DNA of 64,000 nucleotides from an uncultured Polaribacter sp. GTDB lineage: Bacteria > Bacteroidota > Bacteroidia > Flavobacteriales > Flavobacteriaceae. Below the pieces are notes generated by a model. It did not search any database. It was not told the DNA's origin and worked only from the letters and a program-made list of their open reading frames with translations. This document shows positions 23,054 through 30,756 of this stretch, piece by piece. The stretch's first letter is position 1; each line of letters starts with the position of its first letter. A program made the position numbers and the translations under genes. The DNA lies in assembly GCF_947503855.1 (NCBI RefSeq), contig NZ_CANNFF010000011.1, forward strand, positions 1-64,000. The letters are read 5' to 3'.

Positions 23054-23919
23054 TATTTAAAATCTATAAAATTTGTTGGGTTAATGGCGTAACCACCTTT
23101 CCAAAGTTCAAAATGTAAATGTGGCCCAGTGGTTAATTCTCCAGTAGAGCCAACACTTGCTATAACTTCGCCAGATTTTACAAAATCTCCTTGTTGTTTT
23201 AGCAAATTACCATTGTGTTTGTAAACAGTAATAAAGTCTTTATTATGTTTTAAAATAATAGCATAACCTGTTTCTGCGCTCCAACCAGAAAAAATTACAG
23301 TTCCATCTGCAGCTGCTTTTATAGGGGTACCTTTTTTTGCAACAATATCTACAGCAAAATGTTTAGAATTGGCATCAAAACTTTGAGAAAGAGTACCTTT
23401 TAAGGGTGCAAAAAATACAATTTTTACATTGCTTTTGGCATTGTCTAATAGGGCGAATTGGGTTATTTTTTCTACTTTTTCTCTAAATAAAGAATCTTCT
23501 TTACTTGCGTTTAATTCGCTTTCATCAATCGTAATTTGTCTAGCTTCTACTTGTAAAGAGTCTATTTCTTCAGAGGTAATTTCACCAGTTAAAACAGGTT
23601 TTAATGCTTTGGTATAATTTTCTAAAATGGCCAATTTTTGTTTTAAAGAATCGGCCTCAAAAGTTAGTTTTACAGCGTTAGCTTTTAATTTTGTAGATAA
23701 ATAGCCAGGTATATATTCTTTAATGGGTGTAAATGCAATAATTACAGCTGTTATTGCTACTAAAAGAATAGAAAAAATACCACCCAAAACAAACACGTTT
23801 AAACGAGATAATTTTAAAGAAATGCGCTCTTCAAAAGTATCTTCATTTAAAACTACTAACCTATATTTATCTGTTAGTTTTTGTTTTAATTTTCCTTTTT
23901 TCTTATCTTTTTTCCTCAC
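23053..23919 (-). CDS. M23 family metallopeptidase (LytM-type cell-wall hydrolase)
   Basis: A 288-residue inner-membrane-anchored protein. It has a basic cytoplasmic N-terminus (1-38), one membrane span (about 39-62; LNVFVLGGIFSILLVAITAV) and a periplasmic helical stalk (about 70-165). The C-terminal LytM domain (about 175-285) has zinc ligands in KHFAVD (H and D) and HLHFELW (the second H), and the conserved G-PHLHFE-W context. Such enzymes cut peptide cross-links in peptidoglycan or activate amidases during division. The full active-site set looks intact. It is coupled to the downstream GH3 gene by a one-base overlap. Confidence 0.92.
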   Translation of the reverse strand: MRKKDKKKGKLKQKLTDKYRLVVLNEDTFEERISLKLSRLNVFVLGGIFSILLVAITAVIIAFTPIKEYIPGYLSTKLKANAVKLTFEADSLKQKLAILENYTKALKPVLTGEITSEEIDSLQVEARQITIDESELNASKEDSLFREKVEKITQFALLDNAKSNVKIVFFAPLKGTLSQSFDANSKHFAVDIVAKKGTPIKAAADGTVIFSGWSAETGYAIILKHNKDFITVYKHNGNLLKQQGDFVKSGEVIASVGSTGELTTGPHLHFELWKGGYAINPTNFIDFK

Positions 23920-23997
23920 AAATTATGGTTTGTTAGTTATACATATGCAACCAACGTTAATTATGGTTTTACTTATTTTGATGTAAAAATAATTAAA

Positions 23998-24579
23998 TTA
24001 TTTTCTATAAAAATTCATTTCGTCTATATAACTCCAAACTTCTTTGGTGAGTAAGGGTTGTATATTTTTCTTTTGTTGTATTCCCTTTCTAATCATAGTA
24101 GAAGAAATTTGAACAATAGGTGCATTTACTTTATGAATTTTTGGGTGGTTTTTAAATGGATGTTCTTTTGTAATTTCTGCAATTCTTGGGTACACATAAA
24201 TACGATGATGTTCTAAAATGGTTTCAAAATTTTTCCATTTATGGAAAGTTTTTAAATTATCTTCTCCCATAATTAGGCAAAACTCTTTCTCTGGATATTT
24301 ATCTGAAATGTGAGCTAAAGTATGAATTGTATAATTGGGCTGTGGTAATTTAAACTCGATGTCTGAGGGTTTAATTTTAGTATAGTTTTCTGTTGCTCTG
24401 TAGACTAATTCAAATCGATGATGATTTTCTAGTAAACTACTTTTCTTTTTAAAAGGATTATGAGGTGTTACTACCATCCAAATTTCATCTAAATCTGTAT
24501 TTTCTGCCATATAATTAGCAATAATAAGATGCCCCACATGTATAGGGTTAAATGTGCCAAAATACAAACCAATTTTCAT
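23998..24579 (-). CDS. nadD: Nicotinate-nucleotide adenylyltransferase
   Basis: A 193-residue enzyme joining nicotinate mononucleotide to AMP in NAD synthesis. Motifs are the nucleotidyltransferase signature LYFGTFNPIHVGHLIIAN, MVVTPHNPFKKK, FCLIMGEDNLKTFHKW and QISSTMIRKGI (the ISSTxIR motif). Length is normal. It lies downstream of gmk and yicC on the same strand, the common Flavobacteria order yicC-gmk-nadD. The gap after gmk holds a REP-like repeat, so coupling may be loose. Confidence 0.96.
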   Translation of the reverse strand: MKIGLYFGTFNPIHVGHLIIANYMAENTDLDEIWMVVTPHNPFKKKSSLLENHHRFELVYRATENYTKIKPSDIEFKLPQPNYTIHTLAHISDKYPEKEFCLIMGEDNLKTFHKWKNFETILEHHRIYVYPRIAEITKEHPFKNHPKIHKVNAPIVQISSTMIRKGIQQKKNIQPLLTKEVWSYIDEMNFYRK

Positions 24580-24629
24580 TTTTTTACTTTCAATATTCTC
24601 GATACAATTTTTTCATACTTCAAAAATTA

Positions 24630-24712
24630 CTCGAACTGACAACACTTTTAACAGGTTTAAAAAAAGTGTCATTTCGAGTGAAATTCTTTTTTAAAGAATT
24701 TTGTATGGAGAA
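24630..24712. repeat. REP-like inverted repeat with inner hairpin between nadD and gmk
   Basis: CTCGAACTGACA (24630-24641) pairs with TGTCATTTCGAG (24667-24678) with one mismatch. A second perfect hairpin, AAATTCTTT/AAAGAATTT, follows (24681-24701). The core matches the repeat at 21391. It fills most of the gap between the two genes and may act as a transcription or processing boundary. Confidence 0.45.
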
Positions 24713-24732
24713 GTTTTGTTTTAAATATCTTC

Positions 24733-25320
24733 TTACTTATTTAACTCCAAAAAACTTGCAACCAATTCTTCTGTTTCTTTTAAAGCAACTTCTAAATCGT
24801 AATTTTTAATAATTTCATCAAACTGTGGTGCGGTAGCAAGTTCTACAGAAGCTTTTGCAATACGCATATTAATTTTGTCTTCACTTTCTGTAGAGCGTTT
24901 TTTTAGTCTCTTTTTTAGCGCATCTACACTTGGGGGTTTTACAAAAACTGCTAAAGTTTGTTCTGGGTATTTTTTCTTAATTCTTAAACCACCAACAACA
25001 TCAATATCAAAAATTACATGTTTTTTTTGTGCCCAAAGACGTTCTACTTCACTTTTTAATGTACCATAAAAATTGTCTCTATAAACTTCTTCCCATTCTA
25101 AAAATTCATCATTTCTAATTTTATTTTTAAAATCTTTTAAATCTATAAAATAATAATCTTCACCATCTTTTTCAAAACCTCTTGGCTCTCTAGAAGTTGC
25201 AGAAATAGAAAAGGCTAAGTTAAATTTTTCTTGTTTTAATAAATGTCTAACAATGGTAGTTTTACCAGAACCAGATGGTGCCGAAAAAACGAATAGTTTT
25301 CCTACAAAATTATCTTTCAT
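24733..25320 (-). CDS. gmk: Guanylate kinase
   Basis: A 195-residue enzyme phosphorylating GMP to GDP. The P-loop FSAPSGSGKTTIVRHLL is near the N-terminus, followed by the GMP-binding signature SATSREPRGFEKDGEDYYF and the lid region KRLKKRSTESEDKINMRI. Full length. It follows yicC after 34 bp, the conserved yicC-gmk pair, and is probably co-transcribed with it. Confidence 0.97.
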   Translation of the reverse strand: MKDNFVGKLFVFSAPSGSGKTTIVRHLLKQEKFNLAFSISATSREPRGFEKDGEDYYFIDLKDFKNKIRNDEFLEWEEVYRDNFYGTLKSEVERLWAQKKHVIFDIDVVGGLRIKKKYPEQTLAVFVKPPSVDALKKRLKKRSTESEDKINMRIAKASVELATAPQFDEIIKNYDLEVALKETEELVASFLELNK

Positions 25321-25354
25321 ACTTAATTTTGTTATGCTGTAATATTCAGCTTTT

Positions 25355-26221
25355 TTATAAAACGTTTAATATTTGTTCTTTAATTTGCTCTAGCTCGTTT
25401 TTCATTTGAATAACTGCTTTTTGCATGGGTGCATAATTAGCTTTAGAACCAGTTGTATTAATTTCTCTACCCATTTCTTGGATGATAAATCCTAGTTTTT
25501 TTCCATTAGAATCTGGTGAGTCTAAGGTTTCTAAAAAGTAATCTAGATGGTTTGCTAAACGTACTTTTTCTTCATTTATATCTAGTTTTTCTAGATAATA
25601 AATCAATTCTTGCTCAAATCTATTTTCATCGGTCTCTACCTTTAAATCGTCTATAGCCTTTTGTAAACGAGTTTTTACATTTTCTATTCGATCACCATCT
25701 AAGGCTTTTACTTCTTTTAAATACGTTTTAATATTGGCAACTCGTTGTCTAAAATCTATTTCTAATGAGGCTGCTTCATCAGTTCTATATTGTATAATTT
25801 CTTTGGTAGCAATATCAATAGCTTTTTTTATTTCTGCCCATTCACTTTCATCTAATTCTTCTCGTTCAGTTTTTAAGGCGTCTGGCATTTTTACGGCCAT
25901 TTTTAGCAATTCAACATCGCTAGAATTACCTGTTTGTACCACATTTCTAAGTTGTTGCATATATTTTTTTACAACACCATGATTAATGGTTGTAGAGGTT
26001 TCATCAGCCGTCATTTCTACAAAAATGGAAAAATCTACTTTACCACGTACTAAGGTTTTTGCTAATTTTTTTCTAACAGCTAATTCCTTTTCTTTGTAGT
26101 AAGAAGGAATTCTAACATTTAAGTCTAAATTTTTACTGTTTAAAGATTTTATTTCTATGGTTACTTTTTTGGAAGGCAATTGCAAAACTGCTTTACCATA
26201 ACCAGTCATAGACTGAATCAT
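25355..26221 (-). CDS. yicC: YicC family endoribonuclease
   Basis: A 288-residue protein starting with the family hallmark MIQSMTGYGKA. It has the conserved NLDVNVRIPSYYKE-like region (here NLDLNVRIPSYYKEKELAVR) and the C-terminal LDYFLETLDSPDSNGKKLGF with IIQEMGREINTTGSKA. YicC proteins are described as metal-dependent endoribonucleases. The gene heads the yicC-gmk(-nadD) run and starts 36 bp after the DMT transporter stop, so the transporter may be transcribed with it. Confidence 0.95.
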   Translation of the reverse strand: MIQSMTGYGKAVLQLPSKKVTIEIKSLNSKNLDLNVRIPSYYKEKELAVRKKLAKTLVRGKVDFSIFVEMTADETSTTINHGVVKKYMQQLRNVVQTGNSSDVELLKMAVKMPDALKTEREELDESEWAEIKKAIDIATKEIIQYRTDEAASLEIDFRQRVANIKTYLKEVKALDGDRIENVKTRLQKAIDDLKVETDENRFEQELIYYLEKLDINEEKVRLANHLDYFLETLDSPDSNGKKLGFIIQEMGREINTTGSKANYAPMQKAVIQMKNELEQIKEQILNVL

Positions 26222-26256
26222 AAAGAGGTAATTTTAAATTACTTGCAAATATAACC

Positions 26257-27153
26257 TTATTTGGCAGATTCTTCTACTTGTTTGGTTACTAAATAAACAC
26301 CTAAAAAAATTAATAAAGTGGCACTAATTTTGGTAAAGTTTAAAGAATCGCTACCAACAATTAAAGCATAAACCGTAGCTATAACAGGTTGTACATATAT
26401 AAAAACACTTACTGTTGTGGGCTTTAATTTAGACAAACCATAAAGATTGAATACATAGGTAATACAGGTTGTAAAAATAACTACAAAACCAATATTCCAA
26501 TAGATATTAGAGGGTATTTCTTGCCAAGTAATTTCTGTAAATTCCATATATCCAAAAGGAATTACAAACACCAACCCAAATAAATAAAACCACTTTACAA
26601 AAACGATAGGATGGTATTTTTTGATAAGGTCTTTAGCCAACACCAAATACAAACCATAAGAGGAAGCATTAACAAAAACTAAAAAATTGCCTAAATTGTT
26701 ATTAGTGTTTGTAACAGTTGTATTACTACCTAAAGTAATTAATAATATTGCACCAATTAAACCAATAAAAATCCCTAAAATTCTTAATTTTCCAATAGCT
26801 TTTTTTATGATGATACTCGAAAAAATTAGCACCATTATAGGAGAGGTAACCATCATAACTGATGCACTAATAGGAGATGTGTAACTTAATCCTTTAAAAA
26901 AAACCAACATATTTAAAGCCACACCAAAAATAGAAGCAATGGCTATTTTTTTAAAGTCTTGTGATGCTATTTTTTTACTTTTAATAAATAAGCCAATAAG
27001 CCAAAATATAATTGTAGCACCTAAAACCCTAATTAATATAAAACCAAATGGTTTTACATATGTAGGCATTACAGCTTTGGCAATGGTATAATTAATACCA
27101 TAAATTAAAGTACCTATAGACACGGCAATTAAAGCAAGGGTTCTTTGATTCAT
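26257..27153 (-). CDS. EamA/DMT family transporter
   Basis: A 298-residue inner-membrane protein with about ten hydrophobic helices arranged as two EamA repeats (first about 5-135, second about 150-290). Repeat marks are GINYTIAKAV, SASVMMVTSPIM and LGNFLVFVNASSYGLYLVLA, with KPTTVSVFIYVQPVIA in the second half. The family exports metabolites such as amino acids or purines; the substrate is not predictable. It lies upstream of yicC on the same strand. Confidence 0.9.
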   Translation of the reverse strand: MNQRTLALIAVSIGTLIYGINYTIAKAVMPTYVKPFGFILIRVLGATIIFWLIGLFIKSKKIASQDFKKIAIASIFGVALNMLVFFKGLSYTSPISASVMMVTSPIMVLIFSSIIIKKAIGKLRILGIFIGLIGAILLITLGSNTTVTNTNNNLGNFLVFVNASSYGLYLVLAKDLIKKYHPIVFVKWFYLFGLVFVIPFGYMEFTEITWQEIPSNIYWNIGFVVIFTTCITYVFNLYGLSKLKPTTVSVFIYVQPVIATVYALIVGSDSLNFTKISATLLIFLGVYLVTKQVEESAK

Positions 27154-27215
27154 TATTAAACTTCTAAAAAAGAATTAATTTACAAAGTTGATGATTATTT
27201 AAAGATTGACATAAA

Positions 27216-27250
27216 AAAAGAGTTTCAAAATACATTAAAACTCTTTTAAG
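27216..27250. terminator. Hairpin terminator downstream of the decayed lysM gene
   Basis: AAAAGAGTTT (27216-27225) pairs with AAACTCTTTT (27238-27247), with A/T tracts on both sides. It lies just beyond the end of the lysM remnant on the minus strand and is the likely original terminator of that gene. Confidence 0.6.
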
Positions 27251-27270
27251 ATTTGATAATTAATTTTTAA

Positions 27271-27431
27271 TTAGTTTACTAAAGGTGGTATTTTTAAGGC
27301 TTATCTAGGTTATATTTTATCTTGGATGTTTTAGCATAGGTTTGTTTGCTTCAAAAATAAGGTGCTTATTTCATATTGTTTTAATAGAAACTTTTGCCAA
27401 TTTTACCTAAAATATTTCCTTTTTCTATGGT
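27271..27431 (-). pseudogene. Decayed LysM domain of a former BON-LysM protein
   Basis: Directly after the stop of the BON ORF the same frame continues TIEKGNILGKIGKSFY, the first half of a LysM domain. It is then interrupted by TAA codons, and the next part appears in another frame as LIFEANKPMLKHP. The last part appears as DKI-stop-P then ALKIPPL, matching the usual ending PDKIYPGQ-L-IPPL. The remnant closes with TAA at 27271-27273, giving a total of about 154 codons, the expected length of an intact BON-LysM protein. Several stops and frame changes rule out a single sequencing error. Confidence 0.8.
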
Positions 27432-27734
27432 TTAAAATTCAGTTATTTCTTTTACAGCTGCAAGGGTCATTTTATCTTCTACAGAAGCTACATCATTGGT
27501 GTTACCAACAACCAAAACAACTTTTTCTTTAGTTGCTAAATCTGCAGCTTCTCCCCAAAGAGTTACGGCATCATCATCTACTTCTATACCTAAATTGTTT
27601 ACTTCTAAGCCTAAATTTGTAATAATAGTTCTAAGTTGGCTAGTTTTTTCTGCGTTTTTCTTCACTGTTGTTTTTTCGATTCCAAAAATTTTGGCACCAG
27701 CATTTTTAATACAAGAAATTATTTTCATTTTCAT
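27432..27734 (-). CDS. BON-domain part of a truncated BON-LysM protein
   Basis: A 100-residue ORF corresponding to the N-terminal two-thirds of the common peptidoglycan-binding BON-LysM protein. After a short lead (MKMKIISCIKNAGAKIFG) the BON domain runs from about 30 to 95 (NLGLEVNNLGIEVDDDAVTL, GEAADLATKEKVVLVVGN, VASVEDKMTL). The premature TAA is followed by a recognisable but broken LysM domain. The BON half has no internal stop, so it may still be made, but without the part that binds peptidoglycan. It lies next to a second decaying gene (upp). Confidence 0.75.
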   Translation of the reverse strand: MKMKIISCIKNAGAKIFGIEKTTVKKNAEKTSQLRTIITNLGLEVNNLGIEVDDDAVTLWGEAADLATKEKVVLVVGNTNDVASVEDKMTLAAVKEITEF

Positions 27735-27804
27735 TTTTTTTGAGGTTATGTTAGGTAATATACAAAATTTCGGTTATTCTGTACATTTGTTTCAATCTAA
27801 AAAA

Positions 27805-27976
27805 GAAGACATTCACATTCATCATATTAGAGAAAACAACTCTATACTATATTATGTATCACTCAAATTAAAGCTGTAGACATTTCAAAGGATAGTTTAC
27901 AGCTTTAAACAATAAAGGCAATATAATTCCTGGTTTAGGAGATGTAGAAGATTTGGCTTTTGGTACTAAATTATAA
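27805..27976 (+). pseudogene. upp: Remnant of uracil phosphoribosyltransferase (upp)
   Basis: The start shows IHHIRENNSILYYVSLKLK, matching the flavobacterial Upp N-terminus (pattern KIHH--ENSVL). A shifted frame then gives AVDISKDSL, matching the Upp segment DV-IQKDSM. Immediately afterwards the sequence jumps to NNKGNIIPGLGDVEDLAFG and TKL-stop, the C-terminus of Upp (pattern GYIVPGLGDAGDLAFG). About 150 central codons, including the PRPP-binding site, are gone. The last six bases overlap the 3' end of the converging DUF6427 gene, a normal upp neighbour in this family. Confidence 0.8.
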
Positions 27977-28900
27977 AAAAATAACGGCTGTTATAGCGCT
28001 ACTTAAAAGGATAAAAAATAGTATATTTTTATAGGTATTTTTCTGTAATAACTCAATACCATTGGCAATAATTACAGCCGTTGGAAAGAGTAGAAATAAA
28101 AATTCAACTCCTTTTTTTGTTGGAACAAACAAACAAAAAAGTAGTGCAACAAAAAAGTTAACAATTAATAACCACCAACTTTTTTTAAAAGAATTATTTA
28201 CAGCAAGTGCTTTTGGTGATTTTAAAATGAGTGCAAAAACAGTAAGTAGCAGTACAAAAATACTTAAACCCAAAAAACCCTTTTCTGCATATACACCTAT
28301 GCCTTTAAAGCTATCAAAATAAAAAAGATTGGTAAATACATATGTTTTATCATACCAAAAATAATAAGTAAAATAGAGAATTAAAGGAGTAATAAAACCG
28401 ATAATGGGAGCAATTAAATAATTTATAACTGCTTTTTGATGCAATAAAATACCTGCATATAAAACCAAGGCAAAAACGGCTGTTAAAGGTTCTAATATAA
28501 ATAAAATACTCAACCAAAAACCACTATCAAATAATTTTTGAAGTACTATTTTGGGAGATCTTAAACTATATACTTTTCTTAGAAATAAAATATATACCAA
28601 AAAAAGCAGCAATGTTTTAAAGGTTAAAAAAACTTCTAAAAAATAACTGATTAAAACAATAAAGGTGAAAAATGCGTACGAATTGTCGAACGTTAATTCG
28701 TTTTTGGTAATAATAAAATTAAAAAAGAAAAACAGGATAAAAAATAAACCTAAAAGCCCAGCCAATTTTAATAATAGAATTGGTGTAAAACTAGCTGTAA
28801 AAAACAAGGAAAAACAAGTAAATAAGAACAAGCAAACAAAAATGCCCATCAATACGATAAAATTGATTGGTTTAGATTTGCTTAAAAAATTGGCTAGCAT
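27971..28900 (-). CDS. DUF6427 family multi-pass membrane protein
   Basis: A 309-residue very hydrophobic protein with about ten predicted membrane helices (for example FIVLMGIFVCLFLFTCFSLF, LFILFFFFNFII, IIGFITPLILYFTYYFW) and few charged loops. I recognise it as the Flavobacteria DUF6427 family from its position between the upp remnant and a DUF6341 gene, and from overall character. Biochemical role unknown. It reads away from the DUF6341 gene, with 41 bp between the start codons. Its stop codon overlaps the end of the upp remnant. Confidence 0.75.
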   Translation of the reverse strand: MLANFLSKSKPINFIVLMGIFVCLFLFTCFSLFFTASFTPILLLKLAGLLGLFFILFFFFNFIITKNELTFDNSYAFFTFIVLISYFLEVFLTFKTLLLFLVYILFLRKVYSLRSPKIVLQKLFDSGFWLSILFILEPLTAVFALVLYAGILLHQKAVINYLIAPIIGFITPLILYFTYYFWYDKTYVFTNLFYFDSFKGIGVYAEKGFLGLSIFVLLLTVFALILKSPKALAVNNSFKKSWWLLIVNFFVALLFCLFVPTKKGVEFLFLLFPTAVIIANGIELLQKNTYKNILFFILLSSAITAVIFL

Positions 28901-28920
28901 TGTTTCTTTTGTTATTTTTG
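28890..28920 (+). promoter_or_regulatory. Promoter of the DUF6341-trmB genes
   Basis: TTG (28890-28892) and TATTTTTG (28913-28920) fit the Bacteroidetes TTG-N19-21-TAnnTTTG promoter with a 20-nt spacer, 21 bp before the ATG of the DUF6341 gene. Confidence 0.55.
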
Positions 28921-28941
28921 TAGCGTAAAGATAATTAAGTT

Positions 28942-29163
28942 ATGATAGCAAGCAATATTTTTAGATGGATTGGTAGTTTATTTACTGATTTATTATTTCT
29001 TCCTTTTGAGTGGTTACGCATAAATATAGCAAACGCAGATTTAGGTTGGTGGATTTCTAATGCAGTAAACTGGGGTTTTTTAGTAGTGCTTTTAGTTTTA
29101 TTTACATACTGGATGAAAGAGTCTAGAAGATTTGTAAAAGAAGGAACAGAAGACAGAGCTTAA
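28942..29163 (+). CDS. DUF6341 family small membrane protein
   Basis: A 73-residue protein with a hydrophobic helix (about 40-58; AVNWGFLVVLLVLFTYWM). It has an amphipathic N-terminal part (MIASNIFRWIGSLFTDLLF, LPFEWLRINIANADLGWW) and a charged tail ESRRFVKEGTEDRA. It is a conserved Flavobacteria family of unknown role, often found beside upp and DUF6427, and sometimes mislabelled as uracil phosphoribosyltransferase because of that neighbourhood. A promoter-like element precedes it, and trmB follows 9 bp after its stop, suggesting an operon. Confidence 0.8.
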   Translation: MIASNIFRWIGSLFTDLLFLPFEWLRINIANADLGWWISNAVNWGFLVVLLVLFTYWMKESRRFVKEGTEDRA

Positions 29164-29172
29164 TTTTACACT

Positions 29173-29847
29173 TTGGGAAGTAAAAACAAATTAAAGCGTT
29201 TTAAAGAAAACGAAACGTTTCAAAATGTCATTCAGCCAACAAGAGAAGAAGTTGTAACTAACTTTTCTTACAAAGGCAAATGGCATTCTTTTTTTAAAAA
29301 TAATAATCCTATTATTGTAGAGTTGGGTTGTGGTAAAGGCGAGTATACAATTGCCTTGGCTAGAAAAAACCCGAACATTAATTACATTGGTATAGATATT
29401 AAAGGTGCACGTTTTTGGCGTGGAGCAAAAACTGCTTTAGAAGAAAATTTACCCAATGTAGCATTTGTAAGAACACAAGTAGAGTTGGTAGATCTTATTT
29501 TTGCAGAAAATGAGGTTTCTGAAATCTGGATTACTTTTCCAGATCCGCAAATAAAATACAAGCGTACCAAACATAGAATGACCAATAGTAGCTTTTTAAA
29601 AAAATATCACAAAATTTTAAATAAACAAGGTGTTGTTAATTTAAAAACTGATAGCGAATTTATGCACGGGTATACTTTAGGTTTGTTGCATGGCGAAGGT
29701 CATGAAATTTTAAACGCTAACCATAATGTGTATAAAAATGGAGGGACACCAAATGAGGTTACAGAAACACAGACTTTTTACGAACATCAATATTTAGCTG
29801 TAGACAAGCCCATTACTTATATAAGGTTTAGGTTACAGTATTCTTAA
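29173..29847 (+). CDS. trmB: tRNA (guanine-N7-)-methyltransferase
   Basis: A 224-residue SAM-dependent enzyme making m7G46 in tRNA. The start is TTG at 29173, giving the family N-terminus GSKNKLKRFKENETFQNV; no ATG lies nearby. Motifs are the SAM loop VELGCGKGEYTIALA, IGIDIKGARFWRGAK, the catalytic-region signature WITFPDPQIKYKRTKHRMTN and LKTDSEFMHGYTL. Full length. It lies 9 bp after the DUF6341 gene and 52 bp before the alkyltransferase-like gene. Confidence 0.95.
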   Translation: MGSKNKLKRFKENETFQNVIQPTREEVVTNFSYKGKWHSFFKNNNPIIVELGCGKGEYTIALARKNPNINYIGIDIKGARFWRGAKTALEENLPNVAFVRTQVELVDLIFAENEVSEIWITFPDPQIKYKRTKHRMTNSSFLKKYHKILNKQGVVNLKTDSEFMHGYTLGLLHGEGHEILNANHNVYKNGGTPNEVTETQTFYEHQYLAVDKPITYIRFRLQYS

Positions 29848-29899
29848 AAGTAGTACTTTATCTTTCTTAATTTTACCTAAAATTTTTTATCTTCACTCT

Positions 29900-30232
29900 G
29901 TGGATAAAAACGATAATTTTTTTGAAAGAGTCTATAATGTAGTACGTTTAATACCTTTTGGTAAAGTTACAAGTTATGGTGCTATTGCAACTTATTTAGG
30001 TGCTGCACGCTCTGCTAGAATGGTAGGTTGGGCAATGAACAAAGCACACAATTTAGAAGATGTACCTGCACATAGAGTTGTAAATAGAAAAGGTTTGCTT
30101 ACAGGAAAACATCATTTTGATGGCACCAATTTAATGCAACAATTGTTAGAAAATGAAGGTATTGTTGTAATAGATAACCAAATACAAAACTTTGATAGTG
30201 TTTTTTGGAATCCTATAGATGAACTCTCTTAA
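29900..30232 (+). CDS. Alkyltransferase-like protein (MGMT family, cysteine replaced)
   Basis: A 110-residue protein with the Ada/MGMT DNA-binding fold (FFERVYNVVRLIPFGKVTSY, GAIATYLGAARSARMVGWAM). The active-site motif PCHRV reads PAHRVV, so the alkyl-accepting Cys is Ala. This is typical of alkyltransferase-like (ATL) proteins, which bind O6-alkylguanine and hand the lesion to nucleotide excision repair rather than repair it. The start is GTG at 29900. It also lacks the N-terminal domain of full MGMT, as ATLs do. The moaE gene follows 12 bp after its stop. Confidence 0.88.
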   Translation: MDKNDNFFERVYNVVRLIPFGKVTSYGAIATYLGAARSARMVGWAMNKAHNLEDVPAHRVVNRKGLLTGKHHFDGTNLMQQLLENEGIVVIDNQIQNFDSVFWNPIDELS

Positions 30233-30244
30233 TTGTACCACTTC

Positions 30245-30667
30245 ATGAAAAATACTTCTATAAAAATAATAACTAGAAAATTAAATTTACAAGAATGTTA
30301 CAACTTTGTAACAGATAATTCTTGTGGTGGTATAGCTACATTTATAGGAACTGTTAGAAACGATACCAATGGAAAAGAAGTAACAAAATTAGATTTTTCT
30401 ACCTACAAGCCAATGGCCATAAAAGAAATGCAAAAAATTGCAGATTTGGCTTTAAAAAAATTCGATATTAAAAAAATTGCCATTCATCATGCAGAAGGTC
30501 TTTTGCAAATAGGAGATGTACCTGTTATTATAACAGTTTCGTCTAAACATAGAAAAGCAGCTTTTTTAGCTTGCGAGTTTGCTATAGACACATTAAAAGA
30601 AACTGTACCCATTTGGAAAAAAGAATACTTTTCTGATGGCGAAGTTTGGGTAAATACACATCCGTAG
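30245..30667 (+). CDS. moaE: Molybdopterin synthase catalytic subunit
   Basis: A 140-residue protein that transfers sulfur to precursor Z to form molybdopterin. Family motifs are GGIATFIGTVRNDTNGKEV, the YKPMAIKEM region, IAIHHAEGLLQIGD, SSKHRKAAFLACEFAIDTLK and the catalytic-lysine segment PIWKKEYFSDGEVW. I chose ATG 30245; an in-frame TTG at 30233 would add four residues directly after the preceding stop. No moaD or other moa gene is adjacent, so the partner subunit lies elsewhere. Confidence 0.92.
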   Translation: MKNTSIKIITRKLNLQECYNFVTDNSCGGIATFIGTVRNDTNGKEVTKLDFSTYKPMAIKEMQKIADLALKKFDIKKIAIHHAEGLLQIGDVPVIITVSSKHRKAAFLACEFAIDTLKETVPIWKKEYFSDGEVWVNTHP

Positions 30668-30756
30668 TTTTAGTATTCAGTAATAAGTATTTAGTATTAA
30701 GATGTTCTTTGCATCAAACTTTCAAACTTGGAAGTGCTAAGAGTTTTTCATTTTTC

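Noticed and set aside
27496..27879. Plus-strand ORF of 127 codons across the BON gene and upp remnant
   Set aside because: It is the antisense shadow of the BON gene; its tail only coincides with one frame of the upp remnant.
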